Source: Syntrophorhabdaceae bacterium (GTDB taxonomy: Bacteria; Desulfobacterota; Syntrophorhabdia; Syntrophorhabdales; Syntrophorhabdaceae). From it: a stretch of DNA of 47,315 bases. The DNA is taken from contig JAGOOA010000019.1 of the NCBI GenBank assembly GCA_017992765.1, positions 1 through 47,315 on the forward strand, given 5' to 3'. Below the pieces are notes generated by a model. That model was not told the DNA's origin. It saw only the letters and a list, made by a program, of their open reading frames with translations, and did no database searches. This document shows, piece after piece, positions 8,628-16,895 of this stretch (its first letter is position 1; each line of letters starts with the position of its first letter). A program made the translations under genes and the position numbers.

Positions 8628-9212
8628 ATGAGCCATCATACCGAGGCAGACCGGGCGTTAAAGAAGCTAACCGACGGCAACAAGAGATATGCGTCATTGA
8701 AGCAGAAACACCCAAACCAGGGGGTAAGGCGCCGGGCCGAGGTATCGAAAGGGCAGAAACCTTTTGCGGTGATAGTGGGCTGCTCGGATTCCCGCATACC
8801 TCCGGAGATCCTCTTTGACCAGGGGATCGGCGACATCTTTGTTATCCGCGATGCCGGCAACATCGTTGATGACGTAGCCCTCGGCAGCATCGAATACGCG
8901 GTAGACCATCTCGGGACCAGGCTCGTCGTCATCCTCGGCCACTCAAAATGCGGCGCCGTCACCGCCACAGTACAGGGCGGAGAGGCCCACGGACATATCG
9001 GGAGCATCGCAAAGGCAATTATTCCCGCAGTCAAAAAGGCAAAAGGGAAAAAGGGCGATCTTATCGACAACGCCATCAGGATAAATATTGATATCGTTAC
9101 AAAACAGGTAAAGACCTCAACACCCATCATTGCGAAAATGGTCAAGGCGGGAAAGGTCAAGGTCGTCGGCGCCTACTACGATATCGACAGCGGGCTGGTG
9201 GAGATACTGTAA
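8628..9212 (+). CDS. Beta-class carbonic anhydrase
   Basis: This 194-residue enzyme interconverts CO2 and bicarbonate. The zinc ligands C52, H105 and C108 are visible in GCSDSRIPPE and LGHSKCGAV, as is the catalytic D54-R56 pair. The frame is open further upstream, but the ATG at 8628 is chosen because TGGAGGG stands 4 to 10 bases before it and the family N-terminus starts here. It is cytosolic, with no signal peptide. It is monocistronic and divergent from acs. Supplying bicarbonate or handling CO2 would suit an anaerobe with acetate/formate metabolism; that role is inferred. Confidence 0.93.
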   Translation: MSHHTEADRALKKLTDGNKRYASLKQKHPNQGVRRRAEVSKGQKPFAVIVGCSDSRIPPEILFDQGIGDIFVIRDAGNIVDDVALGSIEYAVDHLGTRLVVILGHSKCGAVTATVQGGEAHGHIGSIAKAIIPAVKKAKGKKGDLIDNAIRINIDIVTKQVKTSTPIIAKMVKAGKVKVVGAYYDIDSGLVEIL

Positions 9213-9622
9213 GCTTTCAGCTATCAGCCGTCAGCTATCAGCGAAACCTGATAAATAAACAGTAAATATTATACGCGAAAAATTTCCGCTGCTTATTACT
9301 TACTACTCGCTTTACTTTTGCTGTTTTTTGAGCTCACTGTCTACAGAAACATTTCATGAAAGCATCGGTGTCGGGCTTGTTGCTCGAGACTAACCTCGCA
9401 ATGAAACCGTTCCCATAGCAAACCGTCGTGAGGCAATGAACCCTGTAAAATGTGAAAGGTGAAAGGTAAAATATTCAAAACTTCTCATGCTTTACCCTTC
9501 AAGGATTGTTTCTATTTGTTTCTTACCGTTCACCTTTCACTTTTCACCTTTCGCCGCCTTTATCCAGCGTGTTTGCGGGGAAGAGTCCGGCACCGATGCT
9601 AATCTTGATGCAAAGTCCGGAT
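9213..9622. other. Intergenic region rich in short repeats
   Basis: No gene is seen in these 410 bases. It holds a doubled CAGCTATCAG (about 9218-9240), a 10-bp palindrome TTTCATGAAA, and two oppositely oriented runs of GTGAAAGGTGAAAGG type (about 9458-9475 and 9530-9552) that could pair into a long imperfect hairpin. Confidence 0.5.
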
Positions 9623-10423
9623 CTAGTCCTTGCTATGGGATAATTTTTTGCCCCTCGGCAGCCAGTAGTATTTCAGGAACAGCCCTGCCACTATCATCAG
9701 GCCGCTTAAAAGCTGCCCCATGCTGAAAAGGCCAAGGATCTGGCCTATCTGGAGATCGGGCTCCCTGAAAAATTCGCAGAAGATCCTGAAGCATCCATAG
9801 AGGATCAAAAAGAGTGCGAAGACGTCCCCCTCGCGCTTCTTAAAATCCTTATAGATCCAAAGTATTACAAATAGAAGGAGCCCTTCAAAAAAGGCCTCGT
9901 ACAACTGCGACGGGTGCCGCGGGAGGCTGCCACCCTGGGGAAACACCATCGCCCACGGCACGTCGGCCGGCCTTCCAAAGAGCTCGCCGTTTATGAAGTT
10001 CCCGAGCCTGCCGAACCCGATACCGACGGGGCAGGTAGGGATGATGAGGTCAATGATCAGGAAAAAACCGAGCTTCTTCCTTTTTATATACACATATCCT
10101 GCGATAAAGGCCCCTATGAGCCCCCCGTGAAAAGACATTCCGCCGTGCCAGAGCACAAATACTTCTAAAGGGTTTTCGAGATAGAACAAAAGGTTATAAA
10201 AAAGGATATACCCGAGACGCGCGCCGACGATAAGCCCAACGATGAGAGAGAAATACAGGTCGTCTATCCTGGCCCTTTCGATCTTCAGGGCCCTCTTTTT
10301 CAACTGGTAAATCGTCAGCAGATAGGAAGAGGCAAAGCCGAGAACATACATGAGGCCGTACCACCGCAGGGAAAGAGGGCCTATTGTAATAATCACCGGG
10401 TCTATCTGAGGATACCTGATCAT
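9623..10423 (-). CDS. lgt: Prolipoprotein diacylglyceryl transferase
   Basis: This 266-residue polytopic inner-membrane enzyme transfers diacylglycerol from phosphatidylglycerol to the lipobox cysteine of prolipoproteins. The Lgt signature GRLGNFINGELFGR is intact, as are the N-terminal LRWYGLMYVLGF and the HGGMSFHGGLIG segment with the essential histidine. The ATG at 10423 (MIRYPQIDPV) is preferred because it follows the upstream HAD stop codon by 2 bases, which suggests coupling. A longer form from 10456 would overlap that gene. It is third in a minus-strand unit (TraB-like, HAD, lgt). Confidence 0.94.
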   Translation of the reverse strand: MIRYPQIDPVIITIGPLSLRWYGLMYVLGFASSYLLTIYQLKKRALKIERARIDDLYFSLIVGLIVGARLGYILFYNLLFYLENPLEVFVLWHGGMSFHGGLIGAFIAGYVYIKRKKLGFFLIIDLIIPTCPVGIGFGRLGNFINGELFGRPADVPWAMVFPQGGSLPRHPSQLYEAFFEGLLLFVILWIYKDFKKREGDVFALFLILYGCFRIFCEFFREPDLQIGQILGLFSMGQLLSGLMIVAGLFLKYYWLPRGKKLSHSKD

Positions 10424-10425
10424 TG

Positions 10426-11043
10426 TTATATAAAATTTTCCTTTATTGCACTCCATATGTCGCCGGCGCTTCTGAACACCACCCCCTGCAAACCAAGGTC
10501 TTCCGCAACTTCTACATGTCTCTGTATGTCGTCGATGAACAGGATTTCCCTTCTCTGCACGTCCGTTCTTTTGAAGATCTCATCGTATATCCTCTGCTTC
10601 GGCTTTTTTGAGCCGACCTCGAAGGAGAGTATCCACTCGTCCATTAAATGCACGATCGGGAAGATCTCCGTGATATAGGTAAAATGAAGCTCGTTCGTGT
10701 TGCTGAGAAGGAAAAGGGGATGCCCCTTGTCTTTCAGGTAGGTGATGATATCGCTCACATCACGGTCTTCCTGGAAGATGGGATTCCATATATCCTTGAA
10801 TTCCTCAAAATCTATGTCGAGCTTATACCTCTCCTTCAACTTCATAAAAAAATCAGTTGAAGACATCAGGCCTTCTTCATAAACATTGATAAGGCCATTC
10901 TCCATATCGAACATATATCTGAAAATCTCATCAGGGGAGAACCTCCCTGCTACCCTGGAGACCTCGTGGAGCTTGTATGCGATCTGCCTGTGGTCAAAGG
11001 GGAGGATCACATTGCCGAGATCAAAAACAAATAGCTTAACCAT
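10426..11043 (-). CDS. HAD-superfamily hydrolase
   Basis: This 205-residue haloacid-dehalogenase-fold phosphatase has motif I FVFDLGNV (nucleophile D8), motif II LFLLSNTN, motif III lysine (GSKKPKQRIY) and motif IV FIDDI. The second aspartate of the usual DxD is a glycine, as in the DLGNV subgroup that includes YihX-type sugar-phosphate phosphatases. A helical cap lies between motifs I and II. The substrate is unknown. Its start overlaps the end of the upstream TraB-like gene by 8 bases, and its end sits 2 bases before lgt. Confidence 0.85.
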   Translation of the reverse strand: MVKLFVFDLGNVILPFDHRQIAYKLHEVSRVAGRFSPDEIFRYMFDMENGLINVYEEGLMSSTDFFMKLKERYKLDIDFEEFKDIWNPIFQEDRDVSDIITYLKDKGHPLFLLSNTNELHFTYITEIFPIVHLMDEWILSFEVGSKKPKQRIYDEIFKRTDVQRREILFIDDIQRHVEVAEDLGLQGVVFRSAGDIWSAIKENFI

Positions 11044-11704
11044 AAGGAAATACCTTCAGCGGATTCAAGGGTTTATAGAGGCCGTGTGGATCTTCGAGGT
11101 GCCTCCAGCCTGTAATATGAAGGAACCTCTTTTCAGGAGAATGCTTCATCAGAAGGGAAAGTCTGTCGGCCATATACCTGTCGCGGACGTACATCTCGTC
11201 GTCATAAGGAACGCCTTTCAGGCCGGACTTGAAGAAGAGCCGCGCCATCGCCGCCTCGCTATAGCCGTTGCCTGTACCCTTTTCCGTCAGGAGCCTCAAG
11301 ATGTTGCCGGCATCAAATAATTCTTCCGTATCCCGTAATTTCAAGTAAGAGAACAGGTCCATATCGATCAGATAGAAGGGTATCTGCCGCTCTGCGCAAT
11401 ATTCGGAAACGATCTCATATTCGTCAGGCATGTTTATGAAAGACTCCAGATCCTCCTTCGCAGCTTCATTATATGATCTCTTATCATTTTTCAGTTTTTT
11501 TACGATTTCGTCAATACGCTTTTTATATATTTCACGATTTTCTTTCCTGAACATCAGCCCGTAATTCGTAAACTCAAGCGTGACAACATCGGGCCCTATG
11601 CCGGCGATCCATTGGCGAAGCAATGCCCGGTTTCTTTCATCCCTGTGGATCACGCCAAGCATGTAAAACCTGCGGCCGGGGTCTACGTCAATGGTCGCTG
11701 CCAT
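11036..11704 (-). CDS. TraB/GumN-like (TIKI-fold) protein
   Basis: This 222-residue protein has an N-terminal LGVIHRDERN, then PDVVTLEFTNYG, and a C-terminal ITGWRHLEDPHGLY. The order of a GxxH-like histidine, a strand ending in a glutamate and a late histidine motif resembles the TraB/PrgY/GumN group, whose best-studied animal members are metalloproteases. The assignment is by pattern only. There is no signal peptide. It is the first gene of a compact minus-strand unit and is divergent from the amidohydrolase fusion, with a 106-base shared upstream region. Confidence 0.5.
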   Translation of the reverse strand: MAATIDVDPGRRFYMLGVIHRDERNRALLRQWIAGIGPDVVTLEFTNYGLMFRKENREIYKKRIDEIVKKLKNDKRSYNEAAKEDLESFINMPDEYEIVSEYCAERQIPFYLIDMDLFSYLKLRDTEELFDAGNILRLLTEKGTGNGYSEAAMARLFFKSGLKGVPYDDEMYVRDRYMADRLSLLMKHSPEKRFLHITGWRHLEDPHGLYKPLNPLKVFPYG

Positions 11705-11810
11705 AGCCTACAATTAACACATAGGGCAAGTGCTGTTTCAAGAAAAATATGAATAGCCTGAACCGCCTTTTCCCTTGCCATAACCTTTTCCATACTATAT
11801 AACGAAATGT

Positions 11811-13112
11811 ATGAATATCATCGACGTCCATATTCATGCGGGCCACATGCATGAATGGACCGATCAGGCAAAACGGCTTTGGATGGAAACCGGACCTTAC
11901 GCACTCGAGATCTTCGACGAAGCAGGGAACCAGATGCCGCAGAAATACGGGGATGTGATAAAGCGGGAAGAGGTCTTCGGCGGCATCCTGTTTCCCGAAT
12001 ACTCTCCCGGGATGACGGGGATCATGCCTTTCGAAAGGACCCTCGAGATCAGCGCCATACATCCCGAGCTCATCCCCATCGCGAACCTCAACCCGAACTA
12101 CCACGACGACCTTGCGGGAGCATTTGAGGACCAGTTGGGGAAGGGCGCCAGGGGGCTCAAGATTCATCCTATCCACGGCCACTTTTATGCCAATGACAGA
12201 AGGCTTTACCCTATCTATGAGCATTGCGAGAAGGCGGGGCTGCCTGTCTTTTTCCATGCAGGCACAAGCCTCATCAAGGGTTCAAAGATGCGCCATTCCG
12301 ACCCCTATACCTTCGATGACGTGATCAACGATTTCCCGGATATGAAGGTCGTCCTCTGCCACGGCGGCCGCGGCTTCTGGTACCGGATAGCGGAATTTCT
12401 CGCGAAAGGTTTTGAGAACGTCTATATCGATGTGTCGGGATTGCCTCCGCAGAACCTGCTCCGGTATTTTCCGTCCATACAAAAGTTCAGCCACAAATAC
12501 CTCTTCGGCACCGATTTCCCCGCCGTTCCCGGCATCCGCAAAAATTACGATGTGATCCATTATCTCGTGGGCGACGAAAAGGCCATGTTTCGTATAGGCT
12601 TCCAGAACGCCTACGACCTCTTCGGCTTCTGGAAGGAAGGGATATTCGAGGCACGAGATCCACAGGAGATGTTCAAGGTGGTCAATGACGGCGCAACACG
12701 GTACCGGGGCGTTATTCCGGGGGACCGCTACCACGAGCCCTACATGCCGATGGAGGAGCTGACGGCGGAGATGCGGAGGATGCGCTTTTACGGCTACAGG
12801 AAGGACCTGAAGCTCCTCGGGGTCATGGGGAAGGAACCGGTCAAGGATACGACGCTCATACGCCACGCATACGTGGCCACTGAGAGCCAGGGGAAGGGGA
12901 TCGGCTCGAAGCTCCTCGCGTTCATCGAAAGGCAGGTCGATACCGAGTGGCTTCTCATCGGCACGTGGAAGGCGGCCGCATGGGCGATCGACTTCTACAG
13001 GAAGCACGGGTACGAGGTCATGCCCGACAAGGACGGGCTGCTCCGCAAATACTGGTCCATCCCCGACCGCCAGATCGAAACATCGATCGTGCTGGGAAAG
13101 AAGATGCGATAA
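11811..13112 (+). CDS. Amidohydrolase-2 / GNAT acetyltransferase fusion
   Basis: This 433-residue two-domain protein joins two enzyme folds. Residues 1-275 form a metal-dependent TIM-barrel amidohydrolase (amidohydrolase_2 group): H7 and H9 in DVHIHAGH, K118 in GLKIHP, H149 in FFHAGT, H184 in CHGGRG and D235 in FGTDFP are the expected metal ligands and catalytic residues. Residues about 284-433 form a GNAT domain with the acetyl-CoA loop QGKGIGSKL (360-368) and the C-terminal DFYRKHGYE. There is no frameshift between the halves. One could guess deacylation plus acetylation of the same substrate, but neither substrate is known. It is not in an evident operon. Confidence 0.8.
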   Translation: MNIIDVHIHAGHMHEWTDQAKRLWMETGPYALEIFDEAGNQMPQKYGDVIKREEVFGGILFPEYSPGMTGIMPFERTLEISAIHPELIPIANLNPNYHDDLAGAFEDQLGKGARGLKIHPIHGHFYANDRRLYPIYEHCEKAGLPVFFHAGTSLIKGSKMRHSDPYTFDDVINDFPDMKVVLCHGGRGFWYRIAEFLAKGFENVYIDVSGLPPQNLLRYFPSIQKFSHKYLFGTDFPAVPGIRKNYDVIHYLVGDEKAMFRIGFQNAYDLFGFWKEGIFEARDPQEMFKVVNDGATRYRGVIPGDRYHEPYMPMEELTAEMRRMRFYGYRKDLKLLGVMGKEPVKDTTLIRHAYVATESQGKGIGSKLLAFIERQVDTEWLLIGTWKAAAWAIDFYRKHGYEVMPDKDGLLRKYWSIPDRQIETSIVLGKKMR

Positions 13113-13292
13113 GCGGCTATCGCCTGAAAGCCGACAGCTTCAGGAGACGCTCTTACAAGTGCACCCGCAGGCGGGCACCCGGTCCCCCCTCTTCAAGCAA
13201 AGCCCGAAAAGGCTTTCCCTCCCACCCACGGTGTGGGCTGGTTCATGGCGCTCGCCGTTTCCACTTCGGAGTTTTGCCTATACGCAAAAGTC

Positions 13293-13949
13293 CTAAATCG
13301 TTGACCGACAGTATCGCCGCACAATAGCGACGAAGGGTATGATAAGAAGATATGTGGCCATCGACCACGAGGGACTGATGAACGAGACTAGGAATGCCAG
13401 GATGGAGATAGCCGGTGTGACCAGGACCCTGCGTATCCCGTTCGAAGCATCGCGGCTGCTGATCTCAACAGACGTTATTCCGGGGGTCCTCGCGAGGTGC
13501 CGCCAGTGGACAAGAAAAAGCGCTCCGAGGATGAACATGTTGGCATGAAAAAGGTTGACGGCGATCTGCACATCCGAATAAGCCCCGCTGATAATCGTGG
13601 TGAAGGGCATCAGGACGACGCACGCCAGGATGAACAGCGTGATCCTTACGGTACTGGAGTCTACCGCGCGCACATAGTGGAACTGCCGGTTGTGCATCTG
13701 CCAGAACGAAGCAAGGACAAAGAACGCGATCAGGAAGGAAGTAAACTCGGACCGCATCTCTGCGATGCTGACGGCAAGCCTCGCCTTCGCCTCTCCTTTT
13801 GAAAGGTGGGGGATGACGAGGCCGGTGACGAGAAGCGTCATCGCAAACGCAAAGATACCGTCAACGAGGGCCTCGAGCCTGCTTTTGGAGATCTTCAGAT
13901 CTCTCCGGTCATCCATCATAATTGTTCCCATGCCGCCTCTTTTTTCCAT
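13293..13949 (-). CDS. TMEM175-family (DUF1211) potassium channel
   Basis: This 218-residue membrane protein has about six hydrophobic segments. The first contains RLEALVDGIFAFAMTLLV, the hallmark (R/K)xxxxxDGxFAxAxTLL of bacterial TMEM175, whose members form tetrameric potassium-permeable channels. The start at 13949 (MEKRGG) has a TAGGAGG 4 bases upstream and is preferred over a start 27 bases earlier. A 36-base segment covering this ribosome-binding region recurs at 16179-16214. It lies downstream of the B3/B4-domain gene by 113 bases, in the same direction. Confidence 0.8.
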   Translation of the reverse strand: MEKRGGMGTIMMDDRRDLKISKSRLEALVDGIFAFAMTLLVTGLVIPHLSKGEAKARLAVSIAEMRSEFTSFLIAFFVLASFWQMHNRQFHYVRAVDSSTVRITLFILACVVLMPFTTIISGAYSDVQIAVNLFHANMFILGALFLVHWRHLARTPGITSVEISSRDASNGIRRVLVTPAISILAFLVSFISPSWSMATYLLIIPFVAIVRRYCRSTI

Positions 13950-14062
13950 TTTCCTCCTATTCGATATGTTTTGCAAGGGGGATTCTATTGATTGTCAGAG
14001 GTTTTCATGAATCCCGGATAATTCATTGGCACGGTGTCGGGAGGGGCGGGCGTCGAAGACAC

Positions 14063-14740
14063 TCATATGCTCCTTCCCCCGGCGAATACGTCCAAACCCT
14101 TGATGTCCCCGCCGCCGAACAGGGCCATGGTCTCTGCGGCAACGGTCAATCCCTCTTTGAGATAGGTCCCGTCGATGCCGGGTACTGCGTAGGCATAGAA
14201 GAGGACGTTGCGCGTATCATCCCTCACCTTTGTCTTCTCATCCGCGCCCTGGCAAAGGACGCAGATGATGTCCTTCTCGTCCCGGAGCACGATCTCCCCT
14301 TCTTTCGTTATGAATTGGCGGCCCCCCATTCCGGCGCTCATCTCCCCTTCGTGCGATACATCGAGCATGAGCCTGCCTTCAATGCGGTCAAGATCGGTGA
14401 CCGCCACAAGGATGCCGGCGCACATCTCGGCCATAAAGTGGGCATCGACCATGAGGTTGTACCTCGGAAACCCGCTGTTGATCGTTCTCTTAAGATGCTG
14501 GGGCAGGGGACATTCGAATCCGAAACTCTGAAAAAACCGGTCATAGATATCGATACGCTGGGCAATGCCGGCAAGCGTCTCCCGCTTCCTCATCTTCCGC
14601 AGGAGATTCCGCCTGTATTGATCAAACCCTGCACCGTCGCTCAAGGGCCGGCAGCCTGCAATGAGCGTCAGCCCGAAGGCCACCCCCGGGTATTTAGCTT
14701 CATAGGCAGAAGAGATCGAAAAATCTATCCACGTCGCCAT
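14063..14740 (-). CDS. B3/B4 tRNA-binding-domain protein (PheRS beta-like, stand-alone)
   Basis: This 225-residue protein matches the stand-alone B3/B4 pattern: NLMVDAHFMAE, then DLDRIEG, then GEIVLRDEKDIICVL and a late TRNVLFYAY. In phenylalanyl-tRNA synthetase this domain hosts editing; free-standing versions are proposed to act on mischarged tRNA or small amino acids, but function is not established. The ATG at 14740 is preferred over 14773 because GGAAGGAAAG stands before it. It follows the old-yellow-enzyme gene by 51 bases and is probably cotranscribed with it. Confidence 0.7.
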   Translation of the reverse strand: MATWIDFSISSAYEAKYPGVAFGLTLIAGCRPLSDGAGFDQYRRNLLRKMRKRETLAGIAQRIDIYDRFFQSFGFECPLPQHLKRTINSGFPRYNLMVDAHFMAEMCAGILVAVTDLDRIEGRLMLDVSHEGEMSAGMGGRQFITKEGEIVLRDEKDIICVLCQGADEKTKVRDDTRNVLFYAYAVPGIDGTYLKEGLTVAAETMALFGGGDIKGLDVFAGGRSI

Positions 14741-14791
14741 AGTCTTTCCTTCCATGTCAGGCATCCCGGCCAACAGGGCAAGGCCCTGCCG

Positions 14792-15907
14792 TTATTCGCT
14801 TCGATCCTTCCATGCCTGCATCTTATCGTGAGGCCATCGTGCGCAGAAGGCGGGCCTTCTTTTCATTATCAATTTCATGCAGGCGTCGCCGCAGGCCGGG
14901 TCGCAGCGGATGACCTCGTTCTCTCTCCCCTGCCTCACCTTTTCCGGCCATTCGGGATCGGCCCACAGGACGCGCGCCAGTCCGATCAGGTCGGCCTTCT
15001 TTTCCTCGAGGATGCTCTCCGCCAGAGCGCCCGTTGATATCCTTCCGGCAGTGATTACAGGAATGCGCACCTCTTCTTTGACGGCGGCTGCAAGGTAAAC
15101 CATGTAACCCTCTTCTTTGGACCTGCTCACTATGTCCGGCAAAGGGAAAGACTCATAGGTCCCGCCCATGACAGAAATGTATGCAACGCCCGCCGACTCG
15201 AGCGAGTGGGCAAACCGAACGGATTCATTCAGTTGCAGGCCGTCGGGAAGCCATTCATCTGCCAAGAAACGGTAGCCGACCGGGAAATCTCCCACTCTTT
15301 CTTTCACTGCCGCAACGACCTCAAGGGCAAACCTCTGCCGGTTCTCAAATGAACCGCCATATTCATCTTCCCGCCTGTTGGTCCTGGGTGAAAGGAATTG
15401 GGCCAGCAGATAGCCCGTGCCCCCGTGTAATTCCACCATGTCAAAACCCGTGTTCTTTACCCGCAATGCCGCATCGCCATACCTGTTCGCGATCGTCCGG
15501 ATCTCTGCCGTGGTCAATGCCCTCGGGGTTCTGCCAAACGTCTCGACGGCAGAGGGCGCAACGGGCTCGTTAACGCCGGCAAAGCGCCCGGCGTGGTTGA
15601 CCTGAAGACAGGCAACGGCGCCTTCCTGCCGGATCGTTGCGGATAATCTTTTCAACCCTGCCGCATTGTCGTCGGTATCTGCCCGGATCGTCCTGTTTGA
15701 GCCGCTTCCCGTCGGATGGTCTATCGTCGCATTCTCTACCACCACCATGGCAACCCCGCTTTTTGCCATCAGCCGGTAATGTTCCAACAGCACGCTGCTC
15801 ACCATGCCGCCTTCCCCAGCATATCCGAGATATAACGGGGCCATCGTTAATCTATTTTTCAGGGTAATTCCTGAGATTCTGAGTTCAGAGAATAGATGTG
15901 TATACAT
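14792..15907 (-). CDS. Old yellow enzyme-type NADH:flavin oxidoreductase
   Basis: This 371-residue FMN-binding TIM-barrel reductase has the OYE motifs LKNRLTMAPL, QVNHAGRFA, VELHGGTGYLLAQFLSPRTNRR and a phosphate-binding segment near ITAGRIS. At the C-terminus four cysteines (CDPACGDACMKLIM and then C in RPAFCARW) resemble the [4Fe-4S] site of 2,4-dienoyl-CoA and 2-enoate reductases. The protein stops there and lacks the second FAD/NADPH half of those enzymes, so it would need a separate electron donor. A GGGAGGAAG lies before the ATG. The substrate is not known; an enoate or enone is likely. Confidence 0.82.
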   Translation of the reverse strand: MYTHLFSELRISGITLKNRLTMAPLYLGYAGEGGMVSSVLLEHYRLMAKSGVAMVVVENATIDHPTGSGSNRTIRADTDDNAAGLKRLSATIRQEGAVACLQVNHAGRFAGVNEPVAPSAVETFGRTPRALTTAEIRTIANRYGDAALRVKNTGFDMVELHGGTGYLLAQFLSPRTNRREDEYGGSFENRQRFALEVVAAVKERVGDFPVGYRFLADEWLPDGLQLNESVRFAHSLESAGVAYISVMGGTYESFPLPDIVSRSKEEGYMVYLAAAVKEEVRIPVITAGRISTGALAESILEEKKADLIGLARVLWADPEWPEKVRQGRENEVIRCDPACGDACMKLIMKRRPAFCARWPHDKMQAWKDRSE

Positions 15908-15945
15908 GATCTTCCTCCCTCTAGCTCATTTCTTCATTTCCTTTC

Positions 15946-16130
15946 TCAAGATGATCGTTCAAAGCTGAATATGTTCTCCCTGAACAACCTCAAGTAGGCT
16001 TCCACGATCTCTCTATCATAGAAGATACCTTTTTTTTTGCCTCGATCTCTTCAAGCGCCTTTTCTGTGCCGAGCGCCGACCGATAGGGTCGGTGCGAGGC
16101 CATCGCATCCCCGACATCAGCAACTGGATG
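15946..16130 (-). pseudogene. Decayed C-terminal fragment of an HD-GYP-domain protein
   Basis: The minus strand encodes ADVGDAMASHRPYR and then ALGTEKALEEIEA, closely matching the end of HD-GYP domains (cyclic-di-GMP phosphodiesterases). After a run of nine A (complement of 16030-16038) the frame shifts by one base. In the new frame it continues IFYDREIVEAYLRLFRE to a stop at 15946. There is no upstream HD or GYP motif, so this is a truncated and frameshifted remnant. Confidence 0.75.
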
Positions 16131-16178
16131 CGCGGATGGGGACGCTCATAAAACTATAAATAACTTTTTCCTTTCCCT

Positions 16179-16214
16179 CCATTTTCCTCCTATTCGATAT
16201 ATTTTGCAAGTGGG
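16179..16214. repeat. Second copy of the TMEM175 leader segment
   Basis: These 36 bases match 13946-13981 with two or three differences, including the AGGAGGAAAATGGA ribosome-binding site and start region on the minus strand. Here the start leads only to a 21-codon frame, so this looks like a broken copy of the 5' end of the TMEM175 gene or a short dispersed repeat. Confidence 0.65.
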
Positions 16215-16446
16215 AATATGATCCGGCAAGCTGATGGCAAGAGTTCTTTTCTTCGGGACTGTGAAGTTCAAGTATTTGAGTTGCAATCTTACCGGTAAGA
16301 ATATTGTTTCTGAATAGAATAGCATGCCGCATGTTAAGAGCGCCTCTGTTGACCATTTCGGGAAAATAATTTTCGTTATGTATAGTAGGCTACAGAAGGG
16401 GTCCCTCGTTTAATGCTAACGTACTGTCAGAAAAAAGGAGGTTGTT

Positions 16447-16539
16447 ATGTTCAACATCATCATGATCATTACAGGTGTCATCATGTTCGGTACCGTGCTG
16501 GGTGTCATATTCTTCGGCAGTAAAGGAACCAAAAAATAG
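16447..16539 (+). CDS. Small single-pass membrane peptide (30 residues)
   Basis: An ATG preceded by AAAGGAGG with a 5-base gap starts a 30-residue frame. The peptide begins MFNIIMIITGVIMFG, continues as one uninterrupted hydrophobic helix and ends with the basic tail GSKGTKK. The strong Shine-Dalgarno and the one-helix-plus-lysine-tail design are typical of real small membrane proteins, such as subunits or regulators of larger membrane complexes. No family is recognised. It lies alone between two decayed gene fragments. Confidence 0.55.
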   Translation: MFNIIMIITGVIMFGTVLGVIFFGSKGTKK

Positions 16540-16628
16540 TCTGATGAGGGGCACTGTTCCCTTTTAAAAAAAACGCACCGTTCGATGTAGGCTATGGGGG
16601 GGGAATGAATAACATCTTTACGTTGGGT

Positions 16629-16735
16629 TATTCTTGCGATCTCGCAGTTGCGATTACCGCCCGAGGCGTTAAAGTTCACTTCGTTGCACGCTGATTTTCC
16701 CATAAGCATTCTTCCGAGCGTGGATACTGTAGCAA
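16629..16735 (-). pseudogene. Decayed C-terminal fragment of a GreA-type factor
   Basis: On the minus strand the frame reads STLGRMLMGKSACNEVNFNA and then GGNRNCEI, clearly similar to the end of GreA in this window (SPLGRALMGRSVGDEVNFNA, GGQRTYEV at 18.8 kb). The coiled-coil N-terminal domain is absent and the downstream sequence does not continue as GreA. It is a remnant of a second Gre factor or a partial duplication of greA. Confidence 0.65.
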
Positions 16736-16895
16736 TGCAGTGCTGCAAGGGGAAACCTTGTTGATTGCCCGCAGGGTCTTCAATGCTTTGGAGGACATTA
16801 ATTACGCGGATAGCAGAAGAGCAAAGCTGCATCCATTAAGAATCATGGCGGCCCATACCGGCGTCGAAAAACAGGGACCGGCTTCAAGACAGATC

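Noticed and set aside
13922-15037. Long open frame (371 codons) on the plus strand
   Set aside because: It is antisense to the B3/B4, TMEM175 and oxidoreductase genes, which have clear family motifs; the plus-strand translation shows none.
16117-16356. 79-codon minus-strand frame between the HD-GYP remnant and the small peptide
   Set aside because: No family resemblance; it simply reads through the repeated leader segment and lacks its own ribosome-binding site.
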